Notes: a model not told the origin generated them from the sequence alone. A stretch of DNA of 64,000 bases from Rhodococcus sp. HNM0563 (GCF_012726195.1 NZ_JAASAF010000004.1:62001-126000); one strand, 5' to 3'. Positions 47,967 to 57,635 are shown, counted from the stretch's first letter. Numbers and translations are program-made.

Positions 47967-48060
47967 TCGGGCATAAATCCTCCCCCGAGCGTGTTGTGCT
48001 CTACCATCGGTCAACCAAGACCAGGTACAGCCGCCAATCGTGCATGAATGGGAGGAGCCC

Positions 48061-48345
48061 ATGGCAACCGACTACGACCGCCCCAGGGTCGAACAGAACA
48101 ATGATGAACCGCTCGACATTTTGGGTCCCGGCCGCAACACCGCACAGGCGGCGGTGGCGGACGTCGAGGAAGCCGACACCGCTGAATCGTTCGAGCTTCC
48201 CGGTGCGGATCTGTCCGGTGAGGAACTGACCGTCCGTGTCGTTCCTCGCCAGGCAGACGAATTCACTTGTACGCGTTGCTTTCTCGTCCAGCATCGCAAT
48301 CGCATGTCGGACCAGGAAGAGAACATCTGCCTGGATTGCGCCTGA
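48061..48345 (+). CDS. DUF4193 family protein
   Basis: 94 residues from ATG 48061, with GGGAGGAG upstream. An acidic N-terminal half is followed by a C-terminal zinc-ribbon-like pair (FTCTRCFLVQHRNR and ICLDCA), as in the actinobacterial DUF4193 family (Rv2699c-like). The function is unknown; a small nucleic-acid or protein-binding zinc protein is possible. It is core in actinobacteria but here sits beside the broken end of the catabolic cluster. Confidence 0.85.
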   Translation: MATDYDRPRVEQNNDEPLDILGPGRNTAQAAVADVEEADTAESFELPGADLSGEELTVRVVPRQADEFTCTRCFLVQHRNRMSDQEENICLDCA

Positions 48346-48365
48346 GAATGCTGTTCTCGCAACGA

Positions 48366-48380
48366 TCGAACGCCGTTCGA
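48366..48380. terminator. Hairpin between convergent DUF4193 and mprF-like genes
   Basis: TCGAAC (48366-48371) pairs with GTTCGA (48375-48380) around GCC. A second stem GAGAA/TTCTC at 48344-48358 overlaps the DUF4193 stop. Either could serve both strands. Confidence 0.45.
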
Positions 48381-48389
48381 CGACTGCGG

Positions 48390-50885
48390 TCAGCGTTGCA
48401 ATATCCGTGACATGAGCTGCCGTCCCTGCTCGAACGACATGTTCGGCAGGTACGCGTGGCCGACCGCGAGCCCGATCCGAGGCAATGCCGTGGAGTCGGG
48501 AAACACCATGTACATGGGGCGATGGCGGGGCTGGAACTTGGCTTTGAACGACAAGAGCGACCGGAACCCGTACACGGGCTCGAGAACCTGACCGAGCAGG
48601 TTCAGGAGGTCGTCGAGTGCACCCCGCTCATCGCCACCGGACTCGTCCGCCGCACTGGCGAGCGGGGCACCGGACAAGCTGAGGAACTCGAGTCCGTCCT
48701 CGCGGGCAGACAGCGCAGCCGACGCGATGAGGAACTCCATCACCGGCGGAAACCCGTCGGAATGCCGTCGCATGAAATCGAGTGTGAGCCCCACGAGCGT
48801 GCCGTCGCGGAACACCGGCATCCACGAGGTGACACCGTGCATATGGCCGTCGGTGTCGAGTGCCACCAGCAGGCGGATCTCCGGGTCCTTCAGTTCCTCC
48901 AGCCCTCCGAGTGTGAAACCCATTTCGGGAAGCCCCTTGTCGGCGACCCACTCTTCCGAGATCTCGACGATCTGTGAAACCACCGACAGGGGAGCCTCGG
49001 AGAATGTGGTCCAGCGCGCCTCGATGCCCTGTTTGGTCGCGCGATTCAAAGAGGTCCGTACGTCCTGGAACTTCTTGCCTTTGAACGCGAGCTCCGGCAG
49101 GTCGAGGAGTGTTTCCTCGGCGACCTGCACACAACTCCAGCCGTGGTTGCGCGCAACGACTGCGAGATCTTCGCCGACCGAATAGAAGCATGGCGTCCAT
49201 CCGTTACGTAGACAGTACGAGGCAAACGCATCGACGGCGTCGGCGCGTGTCGCCGGATCGCCGACGGGGTCCCCTGTGGTCAGGGCGATACCCGAGTGAA
49301 CCTGATACGCGACTGTGTGGGCACCGTCGTCACTGAACCAATAGCTGTTGCCGGGCCACGTGATCATCCATGACAGCGATTCGCCTCCTGGTGATCGCAA
49401 CAGTGCACGAACCCGCTGCTCGTCGGTAGCGGAGTGCCCGAGCACGGGAATCGTGAAGCTACGGAACATCAACACAGCGAAGACGACCCAGACCACGATA
49501 CCCACCCATTCGAACAGCACCGTCGCGGGAATCGTCGCAGGCAATATCGGAGGGTCGAACAGCTGCAGATACACCGGCGGTACGAGCCGGCGAGGAAAGT
49601 CGCGTAGCAGCGTCACCGGACCGGGGTCGCGATCGAAGCTCCCGGCGAGAAGCGATCCTGCTGCTACGTAGACGACCAGTGCCGCCGCGGTCACGGCGGC
49701 AGTACCGAGCCACACGCGCCGGTAGGTTCCGCGTGGCGCACGCACCTGGAACAACCGGTGCGTCGCCAGAAGCACCACGAGGACCGCGAGAAGCACAGAC
49801 AACGGCGCCAGTTCCTGGTACAACGATCCGTGCCGGTGATATCCGTACACCAGCGAACGCGTCTCGGTCGCTCGGACCACGGCACTCGCCGTCGCTGCAG
49901 CGATGAGTGCGAGGTGTCCCCATACCGTGAGCAACCACGCGGCGCGGCGTCCACGCCGCAGACCCTCCGCGCCCACCAGCAACACCGCAGCGGGCAGCAG
50001 ATTCGCGACCAGCGGACCGAACCCCGAGAGTCGGAGGGCCTGGTGCCCTTTGCGGCACTCGTCGGCCAGAGCCGGATCGTCACACACGTCCACGAGTTCG
50101 CGCGCCGTGTAGGGGACCTGGCCGAACAACTCACGCAGGGCCGACAGCGGACCGATGGCGTGTGGCGAGAAGGCGGCGAGCGCAGGGCCGAGCACACTGG
50201 CCGCGACCACGAGAGCGACGAGTGTGCGTTGTTCTCTGATCGTGCCGCCGAGTGTTGCGACGTGCGGACGACCCCGGAAGAGGAGGGGGCCCAGCACCAA
50301 CCCGGCAACAGCAGCGCCGAGGCGCGTCAGGTCTTGCAGGTGACCGGCAAACAGCGTGGTGGTGATCAGGAAGACGAGCACGACCATGCGGATTCGTCGT
50401 CGCCACAGTGTCGACATCGCCGCGGTGGCAGTCAGGAGCGTGCCGATGATCCAGGGAAGTGGATCTTCGATCAGATGGCCGTGGAGAGCGATTCCCCACG
50501 AGTTCGGAAACGTGGAGACTAGCTGTGCTACCGCCAGTGCTGCGGCTGCACCCACGCCCTGAGTGACGGCCGCGCCGATCGCGAACCGCCTGCTACCGCA
50601 GAGATTCTCGACCGGAACGGCAACTGCCAGGACGGCGGCGGTGACGAGAAGGTAATCCGCGAGCCTCGACGCGAACAACCCGGATGTCCAGAGCACCCAC
50701 ACATGCCCGTCCGAGAAGCTCGACACTCCGAGCGAGACGTCGTGGGCGAGACCTCGCGACGGGCCGCGCAGGATGCTTCCCGTGACCGCGCCGAGAATCC
50801 AGAGTCCAGCAAGCAGCGTGAGCGAGACAGGAGCGCTTCGCAGTATCGACGTGTAGCGCGCGACAACCGGTCGAACGTGTGTCAC
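48390..50885 (-). CDS. MprF-like membrane protein (DUF2156, aminoacyl-phosphatidylglycerol synthase type)
   Basis: 831 residues from the GTG at 50885, whose GTGA overlaps the esterase stop. The N-terminal half has many membrane segments, the first about six resembling a rhomboid-like bundle. The C-terminal half is a DUF2156/GNAT-like domain (PGNSYWFSDDGAHTVAYQVHSGIALTTGDPVGDP; GLEELKDPEIRLLVALD) as in MprF and LysX, which transfer an amino acid from tRNA to phosphatidylglycerol. No lysyl-tRNA synthetase domain is attached. Amino acid specificity is unknown. Confidence 0.84.
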   Translation of the reverse strand: MTHVRPVVARYTSILRSAPVSLTLLAGLWILGAVTGSILRGPSRGLAHDVSLGVSSFSDGHVWVLWTSGLFASRLADYLLVTAAVLAVAVPVENLCGSRRFAIGAAVTQGVGAAAALAVAQLVSTFPNSWGIALHGHLIEDPLPWIIGTLLTATAAMSTLWRRRIRMVVLVFLITTTLFAGHLQDLTRLGAAVAGLVLGPLLFRGRPHVATLGGTIREQRTLVALVVAASVLGPALAAFSPHAIGPLSALRELFGQVPYTARELVDVCDDPALADECRKGHQALRLSGFGPLVANLLPAAVLLVGAEGLRRGRRAAWLLTVWGHLALIAAATASAVVRATETRSLVYGYHRHGSLYQELAPLSVLLAVLVVLLATHRLFQVRAPRGTYRRVWLGTAAVTAAALVVYVAAGSLLAGSFDRDPGPVTLLRDFPRRLVPPVYLQLFDPPILPATIPATVLFEWVGIVVWVVFAVLMFRSFTIPVLGHSATDEQRVRALLRSPGGESLSWMITWPGNSYWFSDDGAHTVAYQVHSGIALTTGDPVGDPATRADAVDAFASYCLRNGWTPCFYSVGEDLAVVARNHGWSCVQVAEETLLDLPELAFKGKKFQDVRTSLNRATKQGIEARWTTFSEAPLSVVSQIVEISEEWVADKGLPEMGFTLGGLEELKDPEIRLLVALDTDGHMHGVTSWMPVFRDGTLVGLTLDFMRRHSDGFPPVMEFLIASAALSAREDGLEFLSLSGAPLASAADESGGDERGALDDLLNLLGQVLEPVYGFRSLLSFKAKFQPRHRPMYMVFPDSTALPRIGLAVGHAYLPNMSFEQGRQLMSRILQR

Positions 50886-52222
50886 GGGTGTGTCAGGCCG
50901 AGTCGCTGACCGAGCCACGGCAACTCCTTCTCCAGTCCGGCCGACCACGCCTCGAAACTGTGCCCGCCGGGTAGTTCGGTGAGATGGACATCCATACCCG
51001 CAGCCTGCGCGGCGGCTTTGAGTTGTTCGATGCCGGAACGGAATTCGCTGTCGTCACTTCCGACGACGAATGCACCGGCCGACTCCGGGAAGCGTTCATG
51101 GGCCAGCAGGTCGGCGGGATTCATGCGCTCGAAGGCGGCTTCGTCACCACCGAACACCTCGTCGACCGTGCGGGTGCGGTCGCCGAGCGTAGGCTCACCC
51201 TGCCCCGACATGTCGAGGAACGTGGGGTAGACATCCGGCCGCAGCGTCGCCATCTGCAGCGCGCAGGTGCCCCCGTACGACAGGCCACCGATGGCCCATG
51301 CCCTCGGATCGGTGTCCACCTGAAGGTTGTTGCGCACCCACGCGGGCACGTCCACAGACAGATAGGTCGCGACGTTGCCGAGATGTGAGTCGACGCACAA
51401 GGGATTGGCGAATTGGCTTCCGGTGCCGTCGGCGAGCACCACGATCGGTGCGAGTCCGCTGTGTTCGGAGGCAAACGCATCCATGGTCTGGGTGAGCCGG
51501 CCGCCGATGAGCCAGTCCTCGGTACTGCCGGGTTGTCCTGCCAACAGCACCAGAACCGGTAGCTCCGGACGGGGGTCGGAGAAATAGGCGGGCGGAAGGT
51601 AGAGGTGCGCCGCGCGGGCTTCGAACCCCGAGGTCGCGCCCGGTATCGGAGCGGTGATCACCGCGCCGCTCGTCGGTAGGCGAGGCGGTGGCGTCCACGT
51701 GTCGCTCGGGACCGTCCTGGCCGACTCCAGTGAGTCGAGCGATACGGTGCGGAAACTGTTCACACCCAAGGCCGCGCGGACGGTCGGGTACGCGTCGTAC
51801 ACGGCGTTGATATGACCTGCGGCAGCCAGCGTGACGACCAGCCATGCCGCGATCAACCCGCACGCCACGGGAAGATGGCGCCGGGCTCGATCGCGGGCCA
51901 GCAGACGGCCCACGAGGAGGGTGAGAGCGAGAATCGCAATCCCCGACCACACGTAAACCGTCGTCGGGAGGGGATCGGGAAACGGCCGCCACAGCTTCTC
52001 GACCACAACTGCGGCCGCCACCGTGACCACCAGCGCACATGACCCGAGCACAGGTAGGAGGACGAGCCACCGCCTGGTTCGCCTGGCGGCGAGTACGCCG
52101 AGCCCGACGACCGCAGCCGCGGTGAAGACGATCGCCGCTGCACTCGTGGTCAGCGGTAGATCCAGCACAGGGTCGGTGATCCCGGACAAGGACACCGACT
52201 CAGTATGGATCGGCCTCGACAT
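50882..52222 (-). CDS. Membrane-anchored esterase (esterase D/mycolyltransferase-like fold)
   Basis: About 446 residues; ATG 52222 overlaps the upstream stop by 23 bases, with GTG 52195 as an alternative. Four N-terminal membrane segments (about 25-150) precede an alpha/beta-hydrolase with YLPPAYF, LVLLAGQPGS and nucleophile GGLSYGG, ending with GGHSFEAW His. It is probably an exterior-facing lipid esterase. It is translationally coupled to the MprF-like gene, suggesting it acts on the same lipid (for example, hydrolysing aminoacyl-PG). Confidence 0.8.
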   Translation of the reverse strand: MSRPIHTESVSLSGITDPVLDLPLTTSAAAIVFTAAAVVGLGVLAARRTRRWLVLLPVLGSCALVVTVAAAVVVEKLWRPFPDPLPTTVYVWSGIAILALTLLVGRLLARDRARRHLPVACGLIAAWLVVTLAAAGHINAVYDAYPTVRAALGVNSFRTVSLDSLESARTVPSDTWTPPPRLPTSGAVITAPIPGATSGFEARAAHLYLPPAYFSDPRPELPVLVLLAGQPGSTEDWLIGGRLTQTMDAFASEHSGLAPIVVLADGTGSQFANPLCVDSHLGNVATYLSVDVPAWVRNNLQVDTDPRAWAIGGLSYGGTCALQMATLRPDVYPTFLDMSGQGEPTLGDRTRTVDEVFGGDEAAFERMNPADLLAHERFPESAGAFVVGSDDSEFRSGIEQLKAAAQAAGMDVHLTELPGGHSFEAWSAGLEKELPWLGQRLGLTHP

Positions 52223-53000
52223 CTCCGGAGTCGTTGTCGCCGATCAGCGCTTGGACGATCACCGGTGACGCAACGAGCGCGATAGCGACGACGAACAGAT
52301 ACCCGACGATGGTGAAGACGATCCCGAGTGTCCCGAAATGCGCTTCGGAACTGGCGGTGACATGGGGCAGTGCGATTCGTCCTCCGACGCTGACAGCGGT
52401 CAGCAGTGTTGCTGTGAGAAGGCCGGTGGCGACCAGCACTCGAGTGGGAACGAGGCCTGCCGTGAGCAGTGTGGGGCACGTCGTCCAGACACCGACCCAC
52501 ATGCACCACTGAGCGATCAGCGCGATGATCGGTGACCCGAGTTGGTGGATCAGTCCGGTGACCAGCGCGGAGGTCGCCACCAGCAACAGGACCGCACACC
52601 ACCGCCACGCATGGGACAGGCGCAACACGGGCGTATCCCAGATCTTGCCGTACACCCTGCCGAGCGCACGCGCGAACGATGTGCCACTGATGAGGACCAT
52701 CAACAGCCCCACCGCGCCGAACGCCGCCGCTTCCGACGTCACCTCGAATCCGTCCTGGACGAGCGCATCGGGATCGACTCCGAACGGAGCGAGCAGGGTC
52801 TCCCGAATTGTGGACGTGTCGACGAGGAGCGACGCGGCCATGATGACGGGCAGAACCGAGGTGAACAGCTGCGCAGCGAGCGTCATCGAGCGGTCGACGA
52901 GTTCGATGCGCCCGAGCCCCACCAGAATGCGCTCGAGGGCGCGGCCCACCGGGTGGGTATTCAACTCGGCGCGGACGCGCGCCACCGTCGTGGCCGGCAT
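52200..53000 (-). CDS. YihY/BrkB-type membrane protein
   Basis: 266 residues, six or so hydrophobic segments (LFTSVLPVIMAASLLV, AVGLLMVLISGTSFARALGRVYGKIWD, and others). It resembles the YihY/virulence-factor BrkB family, once misassigned as RNase BN; a lipid or solute transport role is likely but unproved. First of three overlapping minus-strand genes with the esterase and MprF-like genes. Confidence 0.72.
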   Translation of the reverse strand: MPATTVARVRAELNTHPVGRALERILVGLGRIELVDRSMTLAAQLFTSVLPVIMAASLLVDTSTIRETLLAPFGVDPDALVQDGFEVTSEAAAFGAVGLLMVLISGTSFARALGRVYGKIWDTPVLRLSHAWRWCAVLLLVATSALVTGLIHQLGSPIIALIAQWCMWVGVWTTCPTLLTAGLVPTRVLVATGLLTATLLTAVSVGGRIALPHVTASSEAHFGTLGIVFTIVGYLFVVAIALVASPVIVQALIGDNDSGDVEADPY

Positions 53001-53060
53001 GGAGCGATCCTGCCAGGGAGCAGCTCCTCGTGTGCGCCGAACGACCGCAGTTCCGTACGG

Positions 53061-54548
53061 TTACAGCGCCACACCGATGTACTTGGTTTCGAGGAACTCG
53101 TCGATTCCGGTGAAGCCGCCTTCGCGCCCGAGACCGGACTCCTTGATCCCGCCGAACGGTGCGGCAGGGTTGGAGACCACGCCCTGATTCAATCCCACCA
53201 TGCCGGCTTCGAGCGCTTCGCACACGCGTAGCCCTCGTCGCAGATTCTCGGTGTAGACATAGGACACGAGCCCGAACGGGGTGTCGTTGGCACGTCGGAT
53301 CGCTTCGTCCTCGGTCTCGAAAGTACTGATCGCCGCGACCGGGCCGAAGATCTCGGTGTGGCACATCTGCGCGTCGTCGGCGACGTCGGTGAGCACCGAT
53401 GCCGGATAGAAGTATCCGAGTCCGTCGACGGGGGTACCGCCGAGGGCGACGGTCGCGCCGCGGGCAACGGCGTCGTCGATGAGCTCGCTGACCTTGTCGA
53501 CGGCGGCGCGGTTGATGAGCGGCCCGACGACCACCCCGTCCTCGACACCTCGGCCCATCGGCAGTTCGGACATACGCTCGGTGAGGCGCTTCGTGAATTC
53601 CTCGGCGACACCGCGCTGGACGAGGATACGGTTCGCGGCAGTGCAGGCCTGTCCGATGTTGCGCATCTTCGCGGCCATCGCGCCGTCGACCGCGGAGTCG
53701 AGATCCGCATCGTCGAAGACGAGGAACGGCGCGTTGCCGCCGAGTTCCATCGAGGTGCGCATGACGGTGCGCGCACACAGTTCGAGCAGGTGTTTGCCGA
53801 CTCCGGTCGATCCCGTGAACGACAGCTTGCGTGAGCGCGGATCGAGGATCAGCGGCGCCATCACGTCATCGGACTGCGACGTGGTGACGACGTTGACGAC
53901 CCCGGCCGGAAGTCCCGCCTCGCTGAGCAGGTCGGCGAGGGCGAGTATCGACAGCGGTGTCTGCGACGCCGGCTTGATCACGCTCGTGCAGCCTGCGGCG
54001 ATGGCCGGGCCGATCTTGCGGGTGCCCATCGCCATCGGGAAATTCCACGGGGTGATGAGCAGGGTCGGGCCCACCGGCTGTCGGGTGACGAGGAATCTCG
54101 ATCCGCCCGCGGGTGCCTGCATGTAGCCGCCGTCGATACGGACGGCCTCCTCGGCGAACCAGCGGAAGAACTCGGCCGCGTAGTTCACCTCGCCGCGTGC
54201 CTCGGCAAGCGGCTTACCCATCTCGAGTGTCATGATCAGCGCGAGCCGATCGATATTCTCGATCATGAGCCGATACGCGTCCGCGAGGATCGTCGAGCGT
54301 TCACGCGGTGACGTCTGCGCCCACGAATCCTGCGCGGCTGCCGCGGCGTCGAGGGCGCGCATCCCGTCGGCGGGGCTCGCGTCGGCGACCGAGCACAACT
54401 CCCGTTCGGTGGACGGGTCGACGACGGGCATCGTGCGGTCGGCGTCCTGCCATCGACCGTCTATGAAGAGGCCCGTCGGGACCGTGCGGATGGCTGCGTC
54501 TTCGTTAGGGCTGAGCTTGTCGTTCCGAGTGACCGCCTGATCGGGCAT
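53061..54548 (-). CDS. gabD: Succinate-semialdehyde dehydrogenase family protein
   Basis: 495 residues, aldehyde dehydrogenase superfamily. LLITPWNFPMAMGTRKIGPAIAAGC, FTGSTGVGKHLLE, MELGGNAPFLVFDDADLD and catalytic Cys in NIGQACTAANRIL are present. With the divergent aminotransferase it suggests GABA or beta-alanine use: transamination to a semialdehyde, then oxidation. GAAAGG precedes the ATG. The operator shared with the 63-kb promoter lies in the intergenic region. Confidence 0.88.
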   Translation of the reverse strand: MPDQAVTRNDKLSPNEDAAIRTVPTGLFIDGRWQDADRTMPVVDPSTERELCSVADASPADGMRALDAAAAAQDSWAQTSPRERSTILADAYRLMIENIDRLALIMTLEMGKPLAEARGEVNYAAEFFRWFAEEAVRIDGGYMQAPAGGSRFLVTRQPVGPTLLITPWNFPMAMGTRKIGPAIAAGCTSVIKPASQTPLSILALADLLSEAGLPAGVVNVVTTSQSDDVMAPLILDPRSRKLSFTGSTGVGKHLLELCARTVMRTSMELGGNAPFLVFDDADLDSAVDGAMAAKMRNIGQACTAANRILVQRGVAEEFTKRLTERMSELPMGRGVEDGVVVGPLINRAAVDKVSELIDDAVARGATVALGGTPVDGLGYFYPASVLTDVADDAQMCHTEIFGPVAAISTFETEDEAIRRANDTPFGLVSYVYTENLRRGLRVCEALEAGMVGLNQGVVSNPAAPFGGIKESGLGREGGFTGIDEFLETKYIGVAL

Positions 54549-54594
54549 GGCATGCCTTTCGTCCGTTGCCTTCGGTCTCCGCCCATGTTATGCA

Positions 54595-54609
54595 TATTGT
54601 CAACAATCC
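54595..54609. promoter_or_regulatory. Candidate GntR-type operator between gabD and gabT
   Basis: TATTGTCAACAATCC, with the palindrome ATTGT-CA-ACAAT, lies in the divergent promoter. The same 15 bases recur at 63229-63243. TTGTNNACAA symmetry is typical of FadR/VanR-type GntR repressors. Confidence 0.62.
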
Positions 54610-54659
54610 AACAATAGGATTGGGATTCGAACTCGGTCGCCGAACCCGGGAGGGTTGTC

Positions 54660-55901
54660 ATGACTCGACTGTCTCCACTGCTTCAGCAAGCCACGCCCGT
54701 CACCGTCGACCACGCCGCCGGCAGCTACATCTACGGCACCGACGGACGCAGATACCTCGACTTCACAGCGGGAATCGGTGTCACCAGCACCGGTCACTGC
54801 CATCCGCACGTCGTAGAAGCGGCACAGCGACAGATCGGCTCGCTGATCCACGGCCAGTACACGACCGTCATGCACAAACCCCTGCTCGAACTCACCGAAC
54901 GGCTCGGCGCCGTCCTGCCCGAAGGTCTCGACTCGCTGTTCTTCGCGAACTCGGGGAGTGAGGCGGTCGAGGCCGCGCTGCGCCTGGCCCGCCAGGCCAC
55001 CGGACGTCCCAACGTGATCGTGTTCCACGGTGGATTCCACGGCCGCACCGTCGCCGCCGCGTCGATGACCACCTCCGGTACACGATTCTCCGCGGGGTTC
55101 AGCCCCCTGATGGGTGGCGTGCACATCGCGCCGTTCCCCAACGCGTACCGCTACGGATGGACCGAGGAGCAAGCCACCGATTTCGCGCTGAAAGAACTCG
55201 ACTACCTCTTCGCGACGGTCACCTCACCGGCCGAAACCGCGGCGTTCATCGTCGAACCCGTTCTCGGCGAAGGTGGTTACGTTCCGGGCAACACCCGCTT
55301 CTTCCAAGGCCTGCGTGAGCGTGCCGACCGGCACGGCATCCTTCTCGTCTTCGACGAGATCCAGACCGGATTCGGGCGCACCGGAAAGTTCTTCGGGCAC
55401 CAGCACTTCGACACCCGGCCCGACGTGATCACAATCGCGAAGGGCCTCGCCAGCGGGTTCCCCCTGTCCGGTATCGCGGCATCCGAAGAGCTCATGGCCA
55501 AAGCATGGCCCGGATCCCAGGGCGGGACCTACGGCGCCAACGCTGTAGCGTGCGCCGCCGCAATCGCCACTCTCGAGGTCATCGAGAAGGAAGGCCTCGT
55601 CGACAATGCCGCGGCACGCGGCACCGAACTGCTCGAAGGGGCACGTTCACGTGCCACCGACGCAGTAGGCGATGTGCGGGGACTCGGTTTGCTGGTGGGC
55701 AGTGAGTTCGTCACTGGCGAGGGGGTTCCCGATCGCGAACGCGCCGCGGCTGCACAGAAACTCGCGTCGAGCAAGGGACTGTTGCTCCTGACCTGCGGGG
55801 CATACATGAACGTCGTGCGGATGATTCCGCCGCTCATCGTCACCTCCGAGCAGGTCGAGGACGCCCTCGGCATCTGGTCCGAGGTGCTCGCCGAAGTCTG
55901 A
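54660..55901 (+). CDS. gabT: Class III omega-aminotransferase (GABA aminotransferase-like)
   Basis: 413 residues from ATG with GGGAGGG upstream. PLP-dependent class III fold: SGSEAVEAALRLARQATGR, FHGGFHGRTVAA, LLVFDEIQTGFGRTGKFF, and Lys in ITIAKGLASGFPLSG that binds PLP. It probably transfers the amino group of GABA, beta-alanine or a related amine to 2-oxoglutarate or pyruvate. Paired divergently with gabD; DUF3830 follows 18 bases later. Confidence 0.86.
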   Translation: MTRLSPLLQQATPVTVDHAAGSYIYGTDGRRYLDFTAGIGVTSTGHCHPHVVEAAQRQIGSLIHGQYTTVMHKPLLELTERLGAVLPEGLDSLFFANSGSEAVEAALRLARQATGRPNVIVFHGGFHGRTVAAASMTTSGTRFSAGFSPLMGGVHIAPFPNAYRYGWTEEQATDFALKELDYLFATVTSPAETAAFIVEPVLGEGGYVPGNTRFFQGLRERADRHGILLVFDEIQTGFGRTGKFFGHQHFDTRPDVITIAKGLASGFPLSGIAASEELMAKAWPGSQGGTYGANAVACAAAIATLEVIEKEGLVDNAAARGTELLEGARSRATDAVGDVRGLGLLVGSEFVTGEGVPDRERAAAAQKLASSKGLLLLTCGAYMNVVRMIPPLIVTSEQVEDALGIWSEVLAEV

Positions 55902-55919
55902 TCGCGTCCAGGAGGTTCC

Positions 55920-56417
55920 GTGGCCCGCTTCATCACGATCACGCTCGACAAGCGTGGCATCTCCTGCCGCGCACGACTCCTCGACGCAGAGGCGCCGCTG
56001 ACATGCGAGGCGGTGTGGAACGCCTTACCGCAGAGCGGCGCCGCGTTCCACGCGAAATACGCACGCAACGAGCTGTATACGCTCGTCCCGCGAATCACGA
56101 CCGCGCCGCATCGTGAAAATCCTACGGTGACACCGATTCCCGGTGATGTGTGCCTGTTCGATTTCGAGCCGTGGGAGATCGGCAACCCCGCGTACGGGTA
56201 CGAACCGGGATCGGAGGCCCACCACGAGCAGGGCGCCACCGACCTGGCGCTGTTCTATGGCCGCAACAACCTGCTGATCAACGGTGACGTCGGGTGGGTG
56301 CCGGGAAACGTGTTCGCGGCCATCGAGGACGGGTTACCCGAGCTCGCGGTGGCATGTAACGACCTGTGGATACAGGGGGTGGTGGGGGAGACGCTGACCT
56401 TCGCCCGAGCGAGGTGA
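55920..56417 (+). CDS. DUF3830 family protein
   Basis: 165 residues from a GTG with AGGAGG upstream. It matches the DUF3830 family (ITLDKRGISCRARLLDAEAPLTCEAVWNALP; GDVCLFDFEPWEIG; DLALFYGRNNLL), thought to have a cyclophilin-like fold and often found with amino-acid and amide catabolism genes. The biochemical role is unknown. Co-transcribed with gabT. Confidence 0.82.
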   Translation: MARFITITLDKRGISCRARLLDAEAPLTCEAVWNALPQSGAAFHAKYARNELYTLVPRITTAPHRENPTVTPIPGDVCLFDFEPWEIGNPAYGYEPGSEAHHEQGATDLALFYGRNNLLINGDVGWVPGNVFAAIEDGLPELAVACNDLWIQGVVGETLTFARAR

Positions 56418-56418
56418 G

Positions 56419-56446
56419 CGGGGCAAACTCCGTAGCGAGCGCCCCG
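56419..56446. terminator. Possible hairpin between DUF3830 and the alcohol dehydrogenase
   Basis: CGGGGC (56419-56424) can pair with GCCCCG (56441-56446) across a 16-base loop, between two convergent genes. Confidence 0.3.
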
Positions 56447-56490
56447 GGTCGCCGCCGAACACCCACCTGGTCGTATGCTCGCTGCCCGGC

Positions 56491-57510
56491 CTATGAGCCG
56501 GAATCCGGGTTGCGAACGAAGACGGGCTTCGAGTGCCGCTCGGTCAATTGATCGGGAAGTTCCTCCCAGTCGAAGACGTGGGAGACCACGGCACGGGGGT
56601 CGACCTTGCCGGTTGCGGCCAGCTCGAGGGCCGCGGGAATGTTGGATCGGACGTTGTCCCGTCCTATGCGCATCGTCATGCTGTTGAGATACATGTTGAT
56701 CAACGGAAGTTCACCGGGCTGGAAGTGATTGCCGGCGCTCTCGCAGAAGCCTTCAGGCTTGAGGGACTGTGCCGCGAGCGCGAGCTGGTCCACCCGTCCC
56801 GTGGCCTCGACGGCGAAATCGAAGCCTTGATGAATCGGTGCGGTCTCGGCAAGCGTACGCGCGCCGAACTGTTCGGCAAGTGCTCGGTGCCCTTCGTCGG
56901 GGTCGACATACAATACGTCCCCGACGCCCAGTGCTCTGGCTATGTCGCAGACATAGAGGCCGATGCTTCCACGCGCAATGACCAGGACCGACATGTCCGG
57001 GCGGGAGCTGACGTGCGGAGCGACGAGTCGCCAGGCGAGGGACCAATTGTCGCTGGCGGAGGCCATCGCAATGGGGTCGAGGCCCTGCGGCAGCGGGACG
57101 AGCATGGCGTCGGCGTAGGGGACCTTCACGAGGTCGGAGAAGAGCCCACCCCATGACCCACCGAGCGGGGCGCCGTACATCGCCATGTGAGGTACGTTCG
57201 CGCAGTGCGCGTGGAGTCCGGATCGGCAGCGGTCGCATGTGCCACAGCTGATCGACCAGGGTACGACGACGATGTCGCCGGGCAGGACCGTGGTGACCTC
57301 GTCTCCGACGTCGATCACTTGCGCCACGCATTCGTGCCCGATCGCGAAGGGTGGTTCGATGAAGCCGCGGCCTGCGAGGATCTGAGAGTCGACGTCGCAG
57401 GTGGTCGCCGCGATGGGAGCTACGATCGCTTCACCGGCGCCGTCGACTTTGGGATCTGCTGCTTCGCGCCACTCGGCGGTCCAGCGTCCGGTGTATATGA
57501 GTTCTCGCAT
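56491..57510 (-). CDS. Zinc-dependent medium-chain alcohol dehydrogenase
   Basis: 339 residues. Catalytic zinc region ATTCDVDS and GHECVAQ; structural zinc cysteines in CGTCDRCRSGLHAHC. The cofactor loop is ARGSIGLYV, a departure from GxGxxG that keeps two glycines. It oxidises a secondary alcohol or sugar-like substrate with NAD(P). GAAAGG precedes the ATG. It follows the thioesterase gene on the same strand, 125 bases apart. Confidence 0.86.
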   Translation of the reverse strand: MRELIYTGRWTAEWREAADPKVDGAGEAIVAPIAATTCDVDSQILAGRGFIEPPFAIGHECVAQVIDVGDEVTTVLPGDIVVVPWSISCGTCDRCRSGLHAHCANVPHMAMYGAPLGGSWGGLFSDLVKVPYADAMLVPLPQGLDPIAMASASDNWSLAWRLVAPHVSSRPDMSVLVIARGSIGLYVCDIARALGVGDVLYVDPDEGHRALAEQFGARTLAETAPIHQGFDFAVEATGRVDQLALAAQSLKPEGFCESAGNHFQPGELPLINMYLNSMTMRIGRDNVRSNIPAALELAATGKVDPRAVVSHVFDWEELPDQLTERHSKPVFVRNPDSGS

Positions 57511-57635
57511 GGTGTATGCCTTTCGCGACGGTTGGGGTACCGCTAGCGCATGTGGGCGCGTGGTCCCAGAGATTCAGTGCACGCTTCTTGTCGGTGCTGG
57601 GTCCGCTGAGGCTGTAAGCCCGGTGCGGTGCGGGG

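Noticed and set aside
51298-52070. Arg-rich alternative frames over the membrane esterase
   Set aside because: Arg/Pro/Gly-rich low-information translations typical of shifted high-GC frames.
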